Positions 31,763 through 39,068 of a DNA stretch of 39,068 bases are shown in pieces. Position 1 is the stretch's first letter; every line of letters begins with the position of its first letter. The notes beneath the pieces were generated by a model. That model had not been told where the DNA came from, ran no database searches, and saw only the letters and a program-made list of their open reading frames with translations. The translations under genes and the position numbers were made by a program. The DNA is from Flavipsychrobacter sp. Lineage in GTDB: Bacteria; Bacteroidota; Bacteroidia; Chitinophagales; Chitinophagaceae. The stretch covers positions 1 to 39,068 of the forward strand of contig JAJNBJ010000032.1 in NCBI GenBank assembly GCA_021155965.1, written 5' to 3'.

Positions 31763-33682
31763 ATGCGAATTACTAGTATTGATATACCTCAAGAGCGTAT
31801 TCAAAACGGACTAAAGCCAATTAAAATGGATAGATTAGGTTCCGTTGTGTTACTTGCTGGTAAAAATGGATCCGGCAAATCAAGATTATTAAATCTAATT
31901 AATAGTTTGATTATGGAAAAGCCTACAAAGTCTTTAGTGAATACAGCCAATAGTAATATTAGTAATATACGAAGAAATATTGAACAAGATATACAAAAAA
32001 TTAAGATGCATTCGGATAATTTGAGAAATATACCGAATGCTCCGAAGGATAACATCAAGAATTGGGAGGCCAATATAGAAGGATTACAAAATAGAATAGA
32101 AGGGTATAAGCAACAAATCAGAGGCCATGAACAATTATTGAAATGGCAGTTTATTAATACTGATGATTATTATGATTCATACCTCATAGTTCCTTTTGTA
32201 CCCAAAAGTTTGGAATTAAAAGATTCAAATAATTACACTAGGCGAGACGGTCAAAACATTGCCCTGCACATCAATACATTGGGTGTTAATTCGTTGCACG
32301 CGGGAACTTTTGCACGGATACAATATATACAAGAGCAGTGGTTCAATTCAACCCATCCAATGTATGAAGGTGATAAGAATAAGAAAGAAATTGCAATTAG
32401 TGAATACGGAGAATTATGTGATTTAATTAAACTTATACTAAACGCTGATTTAGGGAGGGATGAAAATGGGAATGCAACGATATTTGGGTTTCCATTGGGA
32501 GTAGCAAACTTATCGGATGGGCAGAAAATACTAATACAGTTTTGTTTGGCCATACATTGCCAACAAAAATCGCTAAATGATCTGATATTGTTTTTTGATG
32601 AGCCGGAAAATCATTTACACCCTTCTGTAATTATTGAAATCATTGAAAAGATTATCAATAGAGCGAAAAATATCCAAATATGGATCGCAACACACTCAGT
32701 TCCACTTTTATCACATTTTGATCCTAACTGTATATGGTTTGTTGAAAACAATAGTGTTGCACATGCAGGTGCAATACCGGAGCAGGTTTTGGCTAGCCTA
32801 TTGGGAAATGAAAATGAAATATCAAAACTCCAAGATTTTATTAGTTTACCCGGAATATTTGCACTAAATCGACATGCTTTTGAAAGCTTATTTCATCCGC
32901 CTGCGATAAATACAGGAAAAAATGATCCTCAGACTCTTCAAATCAGAGAGGAGGTTAAACAATTTCTAAATGATGAAAAGAAAATTAGGATATTGGATTA
33001 TGGTGCCGGAAAAGGCAGGCTGTTGAATAATATTCTGGAGAACAATACAGAACCAATTGAGGACTTTGTTAATTGGTTTGATTATGTAGCATATGATAAG
33101 TATCCTAAAGATAAATCAGAATGTGAGTCTGTGATTCAAAAGGCTTATCAAGATGTGAACAAAAGATATTTTAACGAGTTTTCATCGCTACGCACAAATT
33201 ACGATAAGGAAAGTTTTGACGTAATACTAATGTGTAATGTTCTTCATGAGATTGAACCTAGTCATTGGTTGAAATTATTTTCAAAAGACGGGGAAATTTA
33301 TTCACTGCTAAGCGAAAAAGGAATTTTGCTGCTTGTTGAGGATCAAGAAATGCAAATAGGTGAAAAGGCTTACCAGAAGGGATTTATTGTACTTGATACA
33401 CCTGAATTAAAAGAGTTATTTAGAATAAAGGAGTCGGACAAAGATTTTGGCTTTTCAGATGCACGAAAAGATGGTAGATTAAAAGCACATAGAATTAAGA
33501 AAGAATATTTGGCTCGTATCACCAATGAATCAAAGAAAGATGCTTTGTCATCATTGAATAAAACCGCGAAAGAAAAAGTTCTAAAAATTCGGGATGAAGA
33601 AATTAATTATAAAAACGGAAAGCGGCATGGGTTTTGGATACAACAGCTAGCCAATACTTCACTTGCATTGGAGGAACTATAA
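31763..33682 (+). CDS. ABC-type ATPase fused to a SAM-dependent methyltransferase
   Basis: The 639-residue protein has two enzymatic parts. The N-terminal ATPase has Walker A GKNGSGKS (33-40), a helical/coiled insertion (about 50-125), signature NLSDGQ (249-254), Walker B LILFFDEPENHLHP (274-287) and H-loop THS (His311). This resembles the AAA_15/AAA_21 ATPases of OLD-like and anti-phage proteins. The C-terminal class I methyltransferase has motif I LDYGAGKG (411-418) and FDVILMCNVLHEIEP (485-499). No nuclease, toprim or target-recognition domain was seen, so the substrate is unknown. The gene is visibly AT-rich and differs in codon use from its neighbours, indicating horizontal acquisition. 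It has its own -7 box and ends 14 bp from a convergent protease gene. A single-gene defence or modification role is inferred, not shown. Confidence 0.85.
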   Translation: MRITSIDIPQERIQNGLKPIKMDRLGSVVLLAGKNGSGKSRLLNLINSLIMEKPTKSLVNTANSNISNIRRNIEQDIQKIKMHSDNLRNIPNAPKDNIKNWEANIEGLQNRIEGYKQQIRGHEQLLKWQFINTDDYYDSYLIVPFVPKSLELKDSNNYTRRDGQNIALHINTLGVNSLHAGTFARIQYIQEQWFNSTHPMYEGDKNKKEIAISEYGELCDLIKLILNADLGRDENGNATIFGFPLGVANLSDGQKILIQFCLAIHCQQKSLNDLILFFDEPENHLHPSVIIEIIEKIINRAKNIQIWIATHSVPLLSHFDPNCIWFVENNSVAHAGAIPEQVLASLLGNENEISKLQDFISLPGIFALNRHAFESLFHPPAINTGKNDPQTLQIREEVKQFLNDEKKIRILDYGAGKGRLLNNILENNTEPIEDFVNWFDYVAYDKYPKDKSECESVIQKAYQDVNKRYFNEFSSLRTNYDKESFDVILMCNVLHEIEPSHWLKLFSKDGEIYSLLSEKGILLLVEDQEMQIGEKAYQKGFIVLDTPELKELFRIKESDKDFGFSDARKDGRLKAHRIKKEYLARITNESKKDALSSLNKTAKEKVLKIRDEEINYKNGKRHGFWIQQLANTSLALEEL

Positions 33683-33696
33683 TAACGCATGCCGTA

Positions 33697-35373
33697 TTAT
33701 TTGCCGGGTGATAACAACCCCTTATAATCCCCGGGATTATTAATAAGCGCCATTGCTTTGTCCAGCTCCTTATCATATTGCAGCCCCTGGGCTACACGGC
33801 CACGTGAATAGTAGTAGCGCGAGGCTATCTCGTTCTCCAGCATTTCTTTCACCTGTTGTTTGTGTTTTGCCAGGTCCTGCTTTTTATCGTGAGAGAGTTT
33901 TGATTTCAGCGATTCGAATTCGCTCTTTGCATCATCGTAGTATTTTTCTCTCATCGCCAGTTTCTTCAGCGAATCGAGAGCAAGCTCTGTTTCTGTCTGA
34001 TAAGAATAGTCTTTGTTCTCCAGCCATTTAGAGAACTGGTTGAATTCGGCATCTGTTAAAGCGAATTTAGTTGCCGGTGCTATTGAGGGGTGTTTGCTGG
34101 CATATTCGGTAGCATAGTCGAAGAGATGGTTCCTTGTATAAAGTGTAACAGCAACCAGGCTCATGGGGTCATCTTTTACTATTACGTCGGGGTCTACACC
34201 GCCGCCACTTTTTACAGTACGGCCTATCTTTGTTTTGTATGATCTTTTTAATGAATCCGGTACATGGCCTACACTACCATCTGCGTTGCGGTGGGAGTAA
34301 TCTATAGCCTGTATGCAGCGCCCGCTTGGGGTATAGTATTTGGCTATGGTTACTTTCAGTTGCGTATTAAAGCCCAATGGGCGTGTTATCTGTACCAGCC
34401 CCTTGCCATAAGAACGTTCGCCGATTATCACGCCGCGGTCATAGTCCTGTATGGTTCCTGCAACTATCTCTGAAGCTGAAGCTGATGAATGGTTTACCAA
34501 TACTGCAAGCGGGAGGTCTTTATTCCATGGCACGCCACTGGTCTTGTATTCTTTATCGTTCTCGGGGATCTTTCCTTTGGTGGTAACTACGAGCCGGCCT
34601 TTGTCTATAAAGATGTTGCATATTTCCACTGCTTCTTCCAGCAAGCCACCGGGGTTGTTTCTCAGATCGAGCACGAGGCCTTTCAGTTTTGGCTGTGCTT
34701 TGTACAGACTATCGAAAGCCTGGCGCACCTGCCTGCCGCAGCCTTGTGTGAACTGTGTAAGGCGCACCATTGCTATATCGTTGTTCTCACCCACAAGGCT
34801 GTAAAACGGTACGCTTGATATTTCTATTTCGCCGCGTGTAACGAGTTTTGTTGACGAAATATTGGTGTAAGCGTCTTTTACTTTCATGCTAAGCTGTGTG
34901 CCGGGAGCCCCTTTCAGCAGGCTGCTCAGGTCGTCTACACTTTTGCCACGTACTACCTGGTTGTCTATCATTTCTACCAGGTCGCCGGGATGCAGGCCTG
35001 CTTTTTGAGCCGGGCTGTTCTCATAAACATCGCCAATGTAAATATCATCTCCTTTGCGTTTCATGCTGGCGCCTATGCCGCCATACTTACCGGTGATCAT
35101 GAACTGGTATTCTTCGATATCTGCTTCGGTGATGTAGTTAGTATATGGGTCAAGGTCTTCGAGCATTGCATCAACTCCGGTCTTCACCAGTTTGCCCGGT
35201 TCTATGGGGTCAACGTAATAGGTGTTCAGTTCCCTGAAGAGGTTGATATAAATGTCGAGGTTCTTCGATATTTCAAAGTAAGGGTCGCCCGATCTTGCAT
35301 TAATAAAAAGAAAGGCAGTAACCGATAAAATAACACCGGCTGCAAAACCTTTATACCTTGTAATCCGTTTCAT
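33697..35373 (-). CDS. S41 carboxy-terminal processing protease (Ctp/Prc type)
   Basis: The 558-residue protein has an N-terminal signal/anchor segment (about 9-25), a PDZ domain (about 90-165, with YGGIGASMKRKGDDIYI and NSPAQKAGLHPGD) and the S41 catalytic core. The Ser/Lys dyad is Ser299 in SASASE and Lys324 in SYGKG, 25 residues apart, with Gln328 four residues on, as in CtpB and D1P. The C-terminal ~150 residues are helical and charged. It should act on proteins in the periplasm. Convergent with the ATPase-methyltransferase gene and without a clear hairpin between them. Confidence 0.95.
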   Translation of the reverse strand: MKRITRYKGFAAGVILSVTAFLFINARSGDPYFEISKNLDIYINLFRELNTYYVDPIEPGKLVKTGVDAMLEDLDPYTNYITEADIEEYQFMITGKYGGIGASMKRKGDDIYIGDVYENSPAQKAGLHPGDLVEMIDNQVVRGKSVDDLSSLLKGAPGTQLSMKVKDAYTNISSTKLVTRGEIEISSVPFYSLVGENNDIAMVRLTQFTQGCGRQVRQAFDSLYKAQPKLKGLVLDLRNNPGGLLEEAVEICNIFIDKGRLVVTTKGKIPENDKEYKTSGVPWNKDLPLAVLVNHSSASASEIVAGTIQDYDRGVIIGERSYGKGLVQITRPLGFNTQLKVTIAKYYTPSGRCIQAIDYSHRNADGSVGHVPDSLKRSYKTKIGRTVKSGGGVDPDVIVKDDPMSLVAVTLYTRNHLFDYATEYASKHPSIAPATKFALTDAEFNQFSKWLENKDYSYQTETELALDSLKKLAMREKYYDDAKSEFESLKSKLSHDKKQDLAKHKQQVKEMLENEIASRYYYSRGRVAQGLQYDKELDKAMALINNPGDYKGLLSPGK

Positions 35374-35504
35374 AAACTTCAGTTGGTTCAGACAATAGGC
35401 AAAGTACGGATTTTAGCTGCTCAAAAATGATAAAGAAATAATAAAATGACTGCGAATCGGCTGAAAAATGGTAATTTGTATCAAAATATCCCGCAAAAGG
35501 AGTT

Positions 35505-36173
35505 ATGGGTTACAGGGCGTACCTTTTTTTGTTTTTATTGTTGTTGCCTGTTGAGCCTTCCCTGGCGCAAAAGGCGCTTGTTGAGGGGTTTATCAACTAT
35601 AAAGTGAAGCTGGTATCCGCAGGCGGCAAAGTGTTTGATGGTACCTATACCTTTACCTTCAAAGGCGGCCAGCTAAGGAAAGACCTGAAACTTGCCAATG
35701 GCTACCAGCATGTTATCATTATTAATTCCACTGCAAACACCGTTTACTCGCTGCAGAGCAGGGGTGGTAAAAAATATGCTATAGAGCTAAGCATGGAAGA
35801 CCTGATCAGGAAGCAGGAAAAATATACCGGTTTTACTATTGCCCATGAAGAGGTGAGGCCGGATAATATTGCCAGTTGCGCCACCTATAAGGGCAGCATA
35901 ACGTATAAAGACGGGGCTGCATTTGATGTATGCTATACAAAGGACTGGTACCCTGCATTGCCTATTACCTACGGGCGTTTTCCTGATGTGCATTTTATGC
36001 CGCTTATGTTCTCATTAGATGAGGATGGGGTGACCATGCATTTTAATGCGGAAAAAATAGAGGCAGGGCCGGTTGAAAATGCCAATTTCAGAATACCACC
36101 GGATTATACGATGATCTCTTATAAGGAGTATAAGAAGATGCAAGGCGAACCCCAGGTAGAAATTAAAAACTAA
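35505..36173 (+). CDS. Secreted protein of unknown function (possibly DUF4412-like)
   Basis: The 222-residue protein has a signal peptide ending SLAQ and a beta-rich mature domain: VEGFINYKVKLVSAGG, TYTFTFKGGQLRKDL and a pair of cysteines in SCATYKGSITYKDGAAFDVCYTKDW. The pattern resembles the DUF4412-type periplasmic proteins of Bacteroidota, but the match is tentative. An AGGAG sequence 2 bp before the ATG is unusually like a Shine-Dalgarno site for this lineage. It is followed after 20 bp by an L,D-transpeptidase gene, so the two may be cotranscribed. Confidence 0.65.
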   Translation: MGYRAYLFLFLLLLPVEPSLAQKALVEGFINYKVKLVSAGGKVFDGTYTFTFKGGQLRKDLKLANGYQHVIIINSTANTVYSLQSRGGKKYAIELSMEDLIRKQEKYTGFTIAHEEVRPDNIASCATYKGSITYKDGAAFDVCYTKDWYPALPITYGRFPDVHFMPLMFSLDEDGVTMHFNAEKIEAGPVENANFRIPPDYTMISYKEYKKMQGEPQVEIKN

Positions 36174-36193
36174 TAGTTAAGCAAGAGGGAAGA

Positions 36194-36910
36194 ATGAAGT
36201 ATTCAGCAAGGGCTTACGGTTTTTTCAGCATCATAACAGTTTTGTTTTCCTTTTCCTTTTTCTATGGATCGGCGCAGGTACGCAAGCCCGAACCTAAAGA
36301 TGTGCCACGCCCCACGAATATAAAGATACTGGAAGAGCATAAAGATAAAGATGGCAATATCATCCGCACCATACAGTATGACCAGGGCACACAACGGATC
36401 AAGGAAACGCTGATCATAAAAAATACGTTGAATATCAGAGTGGCGATCAGCCCGGATACGATGGATAAGGCGCAGGTGATGATAGTGGTGAGCAAGTCGC
36501 GGTATGTGGTAGATGTGTTTTACCGGAACAGGCTCATCAGATCATACAAAGCAGTGTTTGGGCCCAAGCCGATGGAAGATAAGTGCATGCAGGGCGACCG
36601 CTGCACGCCTGAGGGCTGGTTTACGATCAAGAACAAAAACCCGAATTCAAAATATGATAAATTCATGCTGCTCAGCTACCCGAATGATACTTCTATAGCC
36701 CATTTTAATAAGCTGAAGGAAGAGGGACGTATACCAAAGAATGCCAAAATAGGCGGGGATGTAGGTATACATGGCGTATGGAAGGGGGGCGATGATATGA
36801 TTGAAACAGGGGTAAACTGGACGGATGGTTGTGTTGCCATCAGGAACAAGGATATAGAAGAACTGTACAATTTTGCGATTGTTGGGACGAGAGTGTGGAT
36901 AAGGAAATAA
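36194..36910 (+). CDS. L,D-transpeptidase (YkuD domain)
   Basis: The 238-residue protein has a signal peptide (ending GSAQ) and a YkuD domain with the active-site pattern GIHG (His193) and DGCVAIRN (Cys213), in place of the classic HGxxSHGCxRM. Ser is replaced by Asp before GC, a variation often seen in Bacteroidota. It should cross-link or modify peptidoglycan in the periplasm, and the segment MIVVSKSRYVVDVFYRNRLIR is the typical start of the fold. It is the second gene after the secreted protein at 35505. Confidence 0.9.
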   Translation: MKYSARAYGFFSIITVLFSFSFFYGSAQVRKPEPKDVPRPTNIKILEEHKDKDGNIIRTIQYDQGTQRIKETLIIKNTLNIRVAISPDTMDKAQVMIVVSKSRYVVDVFYRNRLIRSYKAVFGPKPMEDKCMQGDRCTPEGWFTIKNKNPNSKYDKFMLLSYPNDTSIAHFNKLKEEGRIPKNAKIGGDVGIHGVWKGGDDMIETGVNWTDGCVAIRNKDIEELYNFAIVGTRVWIRK

Positions 36911-36911
36911 A

Positions 36912-36950
36912 ACCTCACCCCGGCCCTATCCACAGGTGGAGAGGGGGATG
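36912..36950. repeat. Interspersed C/G-rich intergenic element
   Basis: The segment with CCTCACCCCGGCCC and GTGGAGAGGGGG lies between the convergent transpeptidase and TPR genes. It resembles a family of short repeats seen between genes in related Bacteroidota and recalls the AGAGGGGA words at 28.2-28.3 kb. Only partial self-pairing is possible. Confidence 0.35.
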
Positions 36951-36954
36951 TACA

Positions 36955-38370
36955 TTATTTCTTCTTATACTTAGCAATCAAATCAGTAACAGAGCTGCGC
37001 CGCAGAAATTCAGGGTTCAGCTCTGTGAACAGCTTTATTTTTGAAGGTAGCGTTTTCATCCCTTTTTCCAGTTGCAGCATAGCTTCTTTTGCTTTGCCCA
37101 GCTCAAAGAGGCAGGCAGCATGATAATAGTAGAAATCACCTTTATCGCCGCAATGTTCGCGGGCCACACCCAGTTGGGTTATGGCTTCGTCGTAATACCC
37201 TGCCAGGTAGAGGCCTTTTATGAGCGCTACCCAGGTTGATTTGTTGCCCGGTTTCAGGCGAACTGCGTTGAGGTAGCATACCAGCGCTTCACTCTTCACA
37301 TCCATCTCCATCAGGCAGTTGCCTATTGCCATGCAGTAGGCGGCATTGTCTTTATTGAGGTGTAGCGCCACAGAGAAAGATTTTACCGCTTTTTCCCATT
37401 GTTTCTCACGGGCGTAGGTCTCACCTATTTTATAGAAGATGCCATCGTCCTGCGGGCTTAACTGCGACGCCTGACGGTAGAACTGGCGTGCACGTGAATA
37501 ATCCTTTCTTTTTTCCCAGCAATAGCCCATTGCTTCAAATATCACATCCTCGGGCTTGGCTATCTCAATATGTTTTTCCAGCACATCCAGCGCTTTCTCG
37601 TACCATTTCAGGCGCATATACGCATCAGCCATATTGCGGTAAGCAAATTCAAATTTCTCATCTATGGCTACACAAAACTCGTAGGCATCTATGCACTTTT
37701 CATACATCTTCAGCCCCTGGTAAGCTGCACCCAAATTGAACCATGCCAGTGCATTATAGGGATCATCGTCGGTAAGCTGAGTGTGTATGGTTACGCTTTC
37801 ATCCAAACGCTGGGTGAACTCGGCCCAGAAGCAAATTTTTTGCAGTGCCTCTTCGTTGCGCCTGTCTATTTTAATAACGCGCTGCAGTGTATCGAAAACG
37901 GCGTCAAACTCCTCGCTTTCGTCATATACATCTGATAACTCCAGTAATATCTCGGTCTTTTCTTTGCCGCCAAAGTCGGCAGAACGTTGCTCCAGCCAAA
38001 GTGCAGCCTGGTCATTTTTAAACTGTGCCAGCAGGATATCGGAACGTAACAATACGGCATCGAGGCAATTGTTGTCATATTGCTCCATTTCGTCCAGCGC
38101 CTTTAGTGCCTGGCCGTATTTCTGTGCCTGGGTAAGTATTTCGGCTTTTAATAATAAGAGCGATGCTGAAAACGGGTAGTAGGTCTTGGCTATCTCGCAG
38201 GCAAGGAGTGCCTGCTCTTCGTTACTATTCTGGAAATAATATTCTATAACTCGTTCAAACTCTTCTTCATCTAATATACTCGTTGATTCTCCTTTCTTTA
38301 CTGCTTCATATTTTCTGAGGGTTTCATCTAATGGCCCCCATTCTTCGTCATTAAGATCATCATCAAACAT
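36955..38370 (-). CDS. Tetratricopeptide repeat protein
   Basis: The ~471-residue protein has an acidic N-terminus (MFDDDLNDEEWGPLDETLRKYE) and about ten TPR units, e.g. ALAWFNLGAAYQGLKMYEKCIDAYEFCVAID and DGIFYKIGETYAREKQWEKAVKSFSVAL. It has no signal peptide, so it should be a cytoplasmic protein-protein interaction scaffold; the partner is unknown. The frame runs on to 38496, but a TACCTTTG box at 38418-38411 and the natural acidic start make ATG 38370 the better choice. Confidence 0.9.
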   Translation of the reverse strand: MFDDDLNDEEWGPLDETLRKYEAVKKGESTSILDEEEFERVIEYYFQNSNEEQALLACEIAKTYYPFSASLLLLKAEILTQAQKYGQALKALDEMEQYDNNCLDAVLLRSDILLAQFKNDQAALWLEQRSADFGGKEKTEILLELSDVYDESEEFDAVFDTLQRVIKIDRRNEEALQKICFWAEFTQRLDESVTIHTQLTDDDPYNALAWFNLGAAYQGLKMYEKCIDAYEFCVAIDEKFEFAYRNMADAYMRLKWYEKALDVLEKHIEIAKPEDVIFEAMGYCWEKRKDYSRARQFYRQASQLSPQDDGIFYKIGETYAREKQWEKAVKSFSVALHLNKDNAAYCMAIGNCLMEMDVKSEALVCYLNAVRLKPGNKSTWVALIKGLYLAGYYDEAITQLGVAREHCGDKGDFYYYHAACLFELGKAKEAMLQLEKGMKTLPSKIKLFTELNPEFLRRSSVTDLIAKYKKK

Positions 38371-38410
38371 AAGCACATCGTTTACATCAAAGTTAATGAA
38401 AATTGTATGC

Positions 38411-38418
38411 CAAAGGTA
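38411..38418 (-). promoter_or_regulatory. -7 box for the TPR gene
   Basis: On the minus strand TACCTTTG fits TAnnTTTG, 40 bp before the ATG at 38370. It lies within the longer open frame and so argues against a start at 38496. Confidence 0.45.
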
Positions 38419-38570
38419 CAACCCATTGTTACGCCATTGTAAAAATACACAGGTTATTAACATCTGCAATTTTGATGTAATGCACTCGTTGTTCATTTGT
38501 AATGCCTGTAGGCAACAGCTTTATTTGTATAAATTAAAATGGTTTATTTTACAGCGTTGATAATGATAGT

Positions 38571-38981
38571 ATGGCTAAAACAAAGATGCAGTCGGTTGAT
38601 TTCAGGTCGGTAGATGAGTTTCTCGATTACCTGCCTGCGGATGAATTGAAGATAGTGGAGCGGCTGCGAAAAATAATTTTTGACAGTGTGCCGGGCATTA
38701 CCGAGAAGCTGTCATACAATGTGCCTTTTTATAAGATGAACACAGGCATGTTCTTCATATGGCCGGCGGCAATATTGTGGGGCAAAACAAAAAGTTATAC
38801 GGGCGTAAGGTTTGGTTTTCAGCAAGGGTATTTGCTGGCGGATGAAATAAATTACCTTGATAAAGGAGAGCGAAAGCAAGTGTATTACAAAGACTTCCTG
38901 AGTATTAAAGATATAGATACCGAACTGCTGAAGTCGTATATATTTGAGGCGGTGGTGGTTGATGAACAGTTGGGTATGTAA
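38571..38981 (+). CDS. DUF1801 (YdhG-like) domain protein
   Basis: The 136-residue cytoplasmic protein matches the DUF1801 / iron-chaperone-like (YdhG, frataxin-like fold) family: VDEFLDYLPADELKIVERLRKII, then EKLSYNVPFYKM, and GVRFGFQQGYLLADE. No catalytic residues are recognised. It stands alone, followed within 16 bp by a perfect GC-rich palindrome. Confidence 0.87.
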   Translation: MAKTKMQSVDFRSVDEFLDYLPADELKIVERLRKIIFDSVPGITEKLSYNVPFYKMNTGMFFIWPAAILWGKTKSYTGVRFGFQQGYLLADEINYLDKGERKQVYYKDFLSIKDIDTELLKSYIFEAVVVDEQLGM

Positions 38982-38996
38982 ACTGAACTGTGTCAC

Positions 38997-39042
38997 TCAC
39001 CCTGCGTGTCCCGCCCCCGCGGGGGCGGGACACGCAGGGTGA
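38997..39042. repeat. 46-bp perfect GC-rich palindrome
   Basis: Each arm is 23 bp (38997-39019 and 39020-39042), with no unpaired loop. Its centre is CCCCCG/CGGGGG, and it contains GCGTGTCCCG on both sides. It is followed by AAAATTTTT. The sequence is much more GC-rich than its surroundings. A terminator is possible, but a zero-loop, 23-bp arm is unusual; an interspersed REP-like element is another explanation. Confidence 0.85.
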
Positions 39043-39068
39043 AAATTTTTATAGCGTCATTTTCATCC

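Overview
The window looks like chromosomal DNA of a Bacteroidota bacterium, most likely from the Chitinophagaceae or nearby. The lineage markers are a gliding-motility GldC homologue, a large secreted protein with a type IX secretion (type B / CHU_C) C-terminal domain, a DUF2480 protein, a Rho factor with a long low-complexity N-terminal insertion, a Lys/Ala-rich histone-like protein, and many TAnnTTTG boxes (the Bacteroidota -7 element) just upstream of start codons. Shine-Dalgarno sequences are rare. No rRNA, tRNA, CRISPR array, complete insertion sequence or prophage was found.

Layout. 1-0.4 kb: a repeat-rich intergenic region with a helically phased TTATACC array beside a 27-bp dispersed motif. 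0.4-6.7 kb: a lipoprotein, DUF2480, and a ~1,300-residue multi-Ig secreted protein whose sorting domain is broken by a frameshift. 6.8-9.0 kb (minus): an ECF sigma factor, a membrane protein joining an anti-sigma-like N-terminus to a trypsin-like protease domain, and a small lipoprotein. 9.3-16.1 kb: a small lipoprotein, an M28 peptidase with PDZ domain, ScpB, a polytopic membrane protein, an ArfB-type ribosome-rescue hydrolase and Rho. 16.2-23.4 kb: an NAD-dependent epimerase, a GHL10-type glycoside hydrolase, an unknown secreted protein, a BamA/TamA-like outer-membrane barrel and a GH3 adenylating enzyme.

23.6-24.5 kb: ribosomal proteins L21 and L27 and a histone-like protein. 24.5-28.3 kb is an accessory patch: a MazE-like antitoxin with a frameshifted MazF toxin, a membrane protein, a YhcG-type PDDEXK nuclease, and a terminase-like HTH gene that continues in frame past a single TAA into a second ORF. 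Upstream of this HTH gene are 22-bp palindromic tandem units and a second, inverted copy of the 27-bp motif from the left edge. 28.3-31.7 kb: housekeeping genes ybeY, an RluA-type pseudouridine synthase, gldC, a YqeY-like gene, a CvpA-family gene and a TrpG/PabA glutamine amidotransferase. 31.8-33.7 kb: one visibly AT-rich gene encoding an ABC-type ATPase fused to a SAM methyltransferase, the best candidate for an undescribed (possibly defensive) system. 33.7-39.0 kb: an S41 C-terminal processing protease, a secreted protein, an L,D-transpeptidase, a TPR protein, a DUF1801 protein and a 46-bp perfect GC-rich palindrome.

Three genes are disrupted (secreted Ig protein, mazF, HTH gene). They may be genuine pseudogenes, recoding sites or assembly errors; read-level data would separate these.
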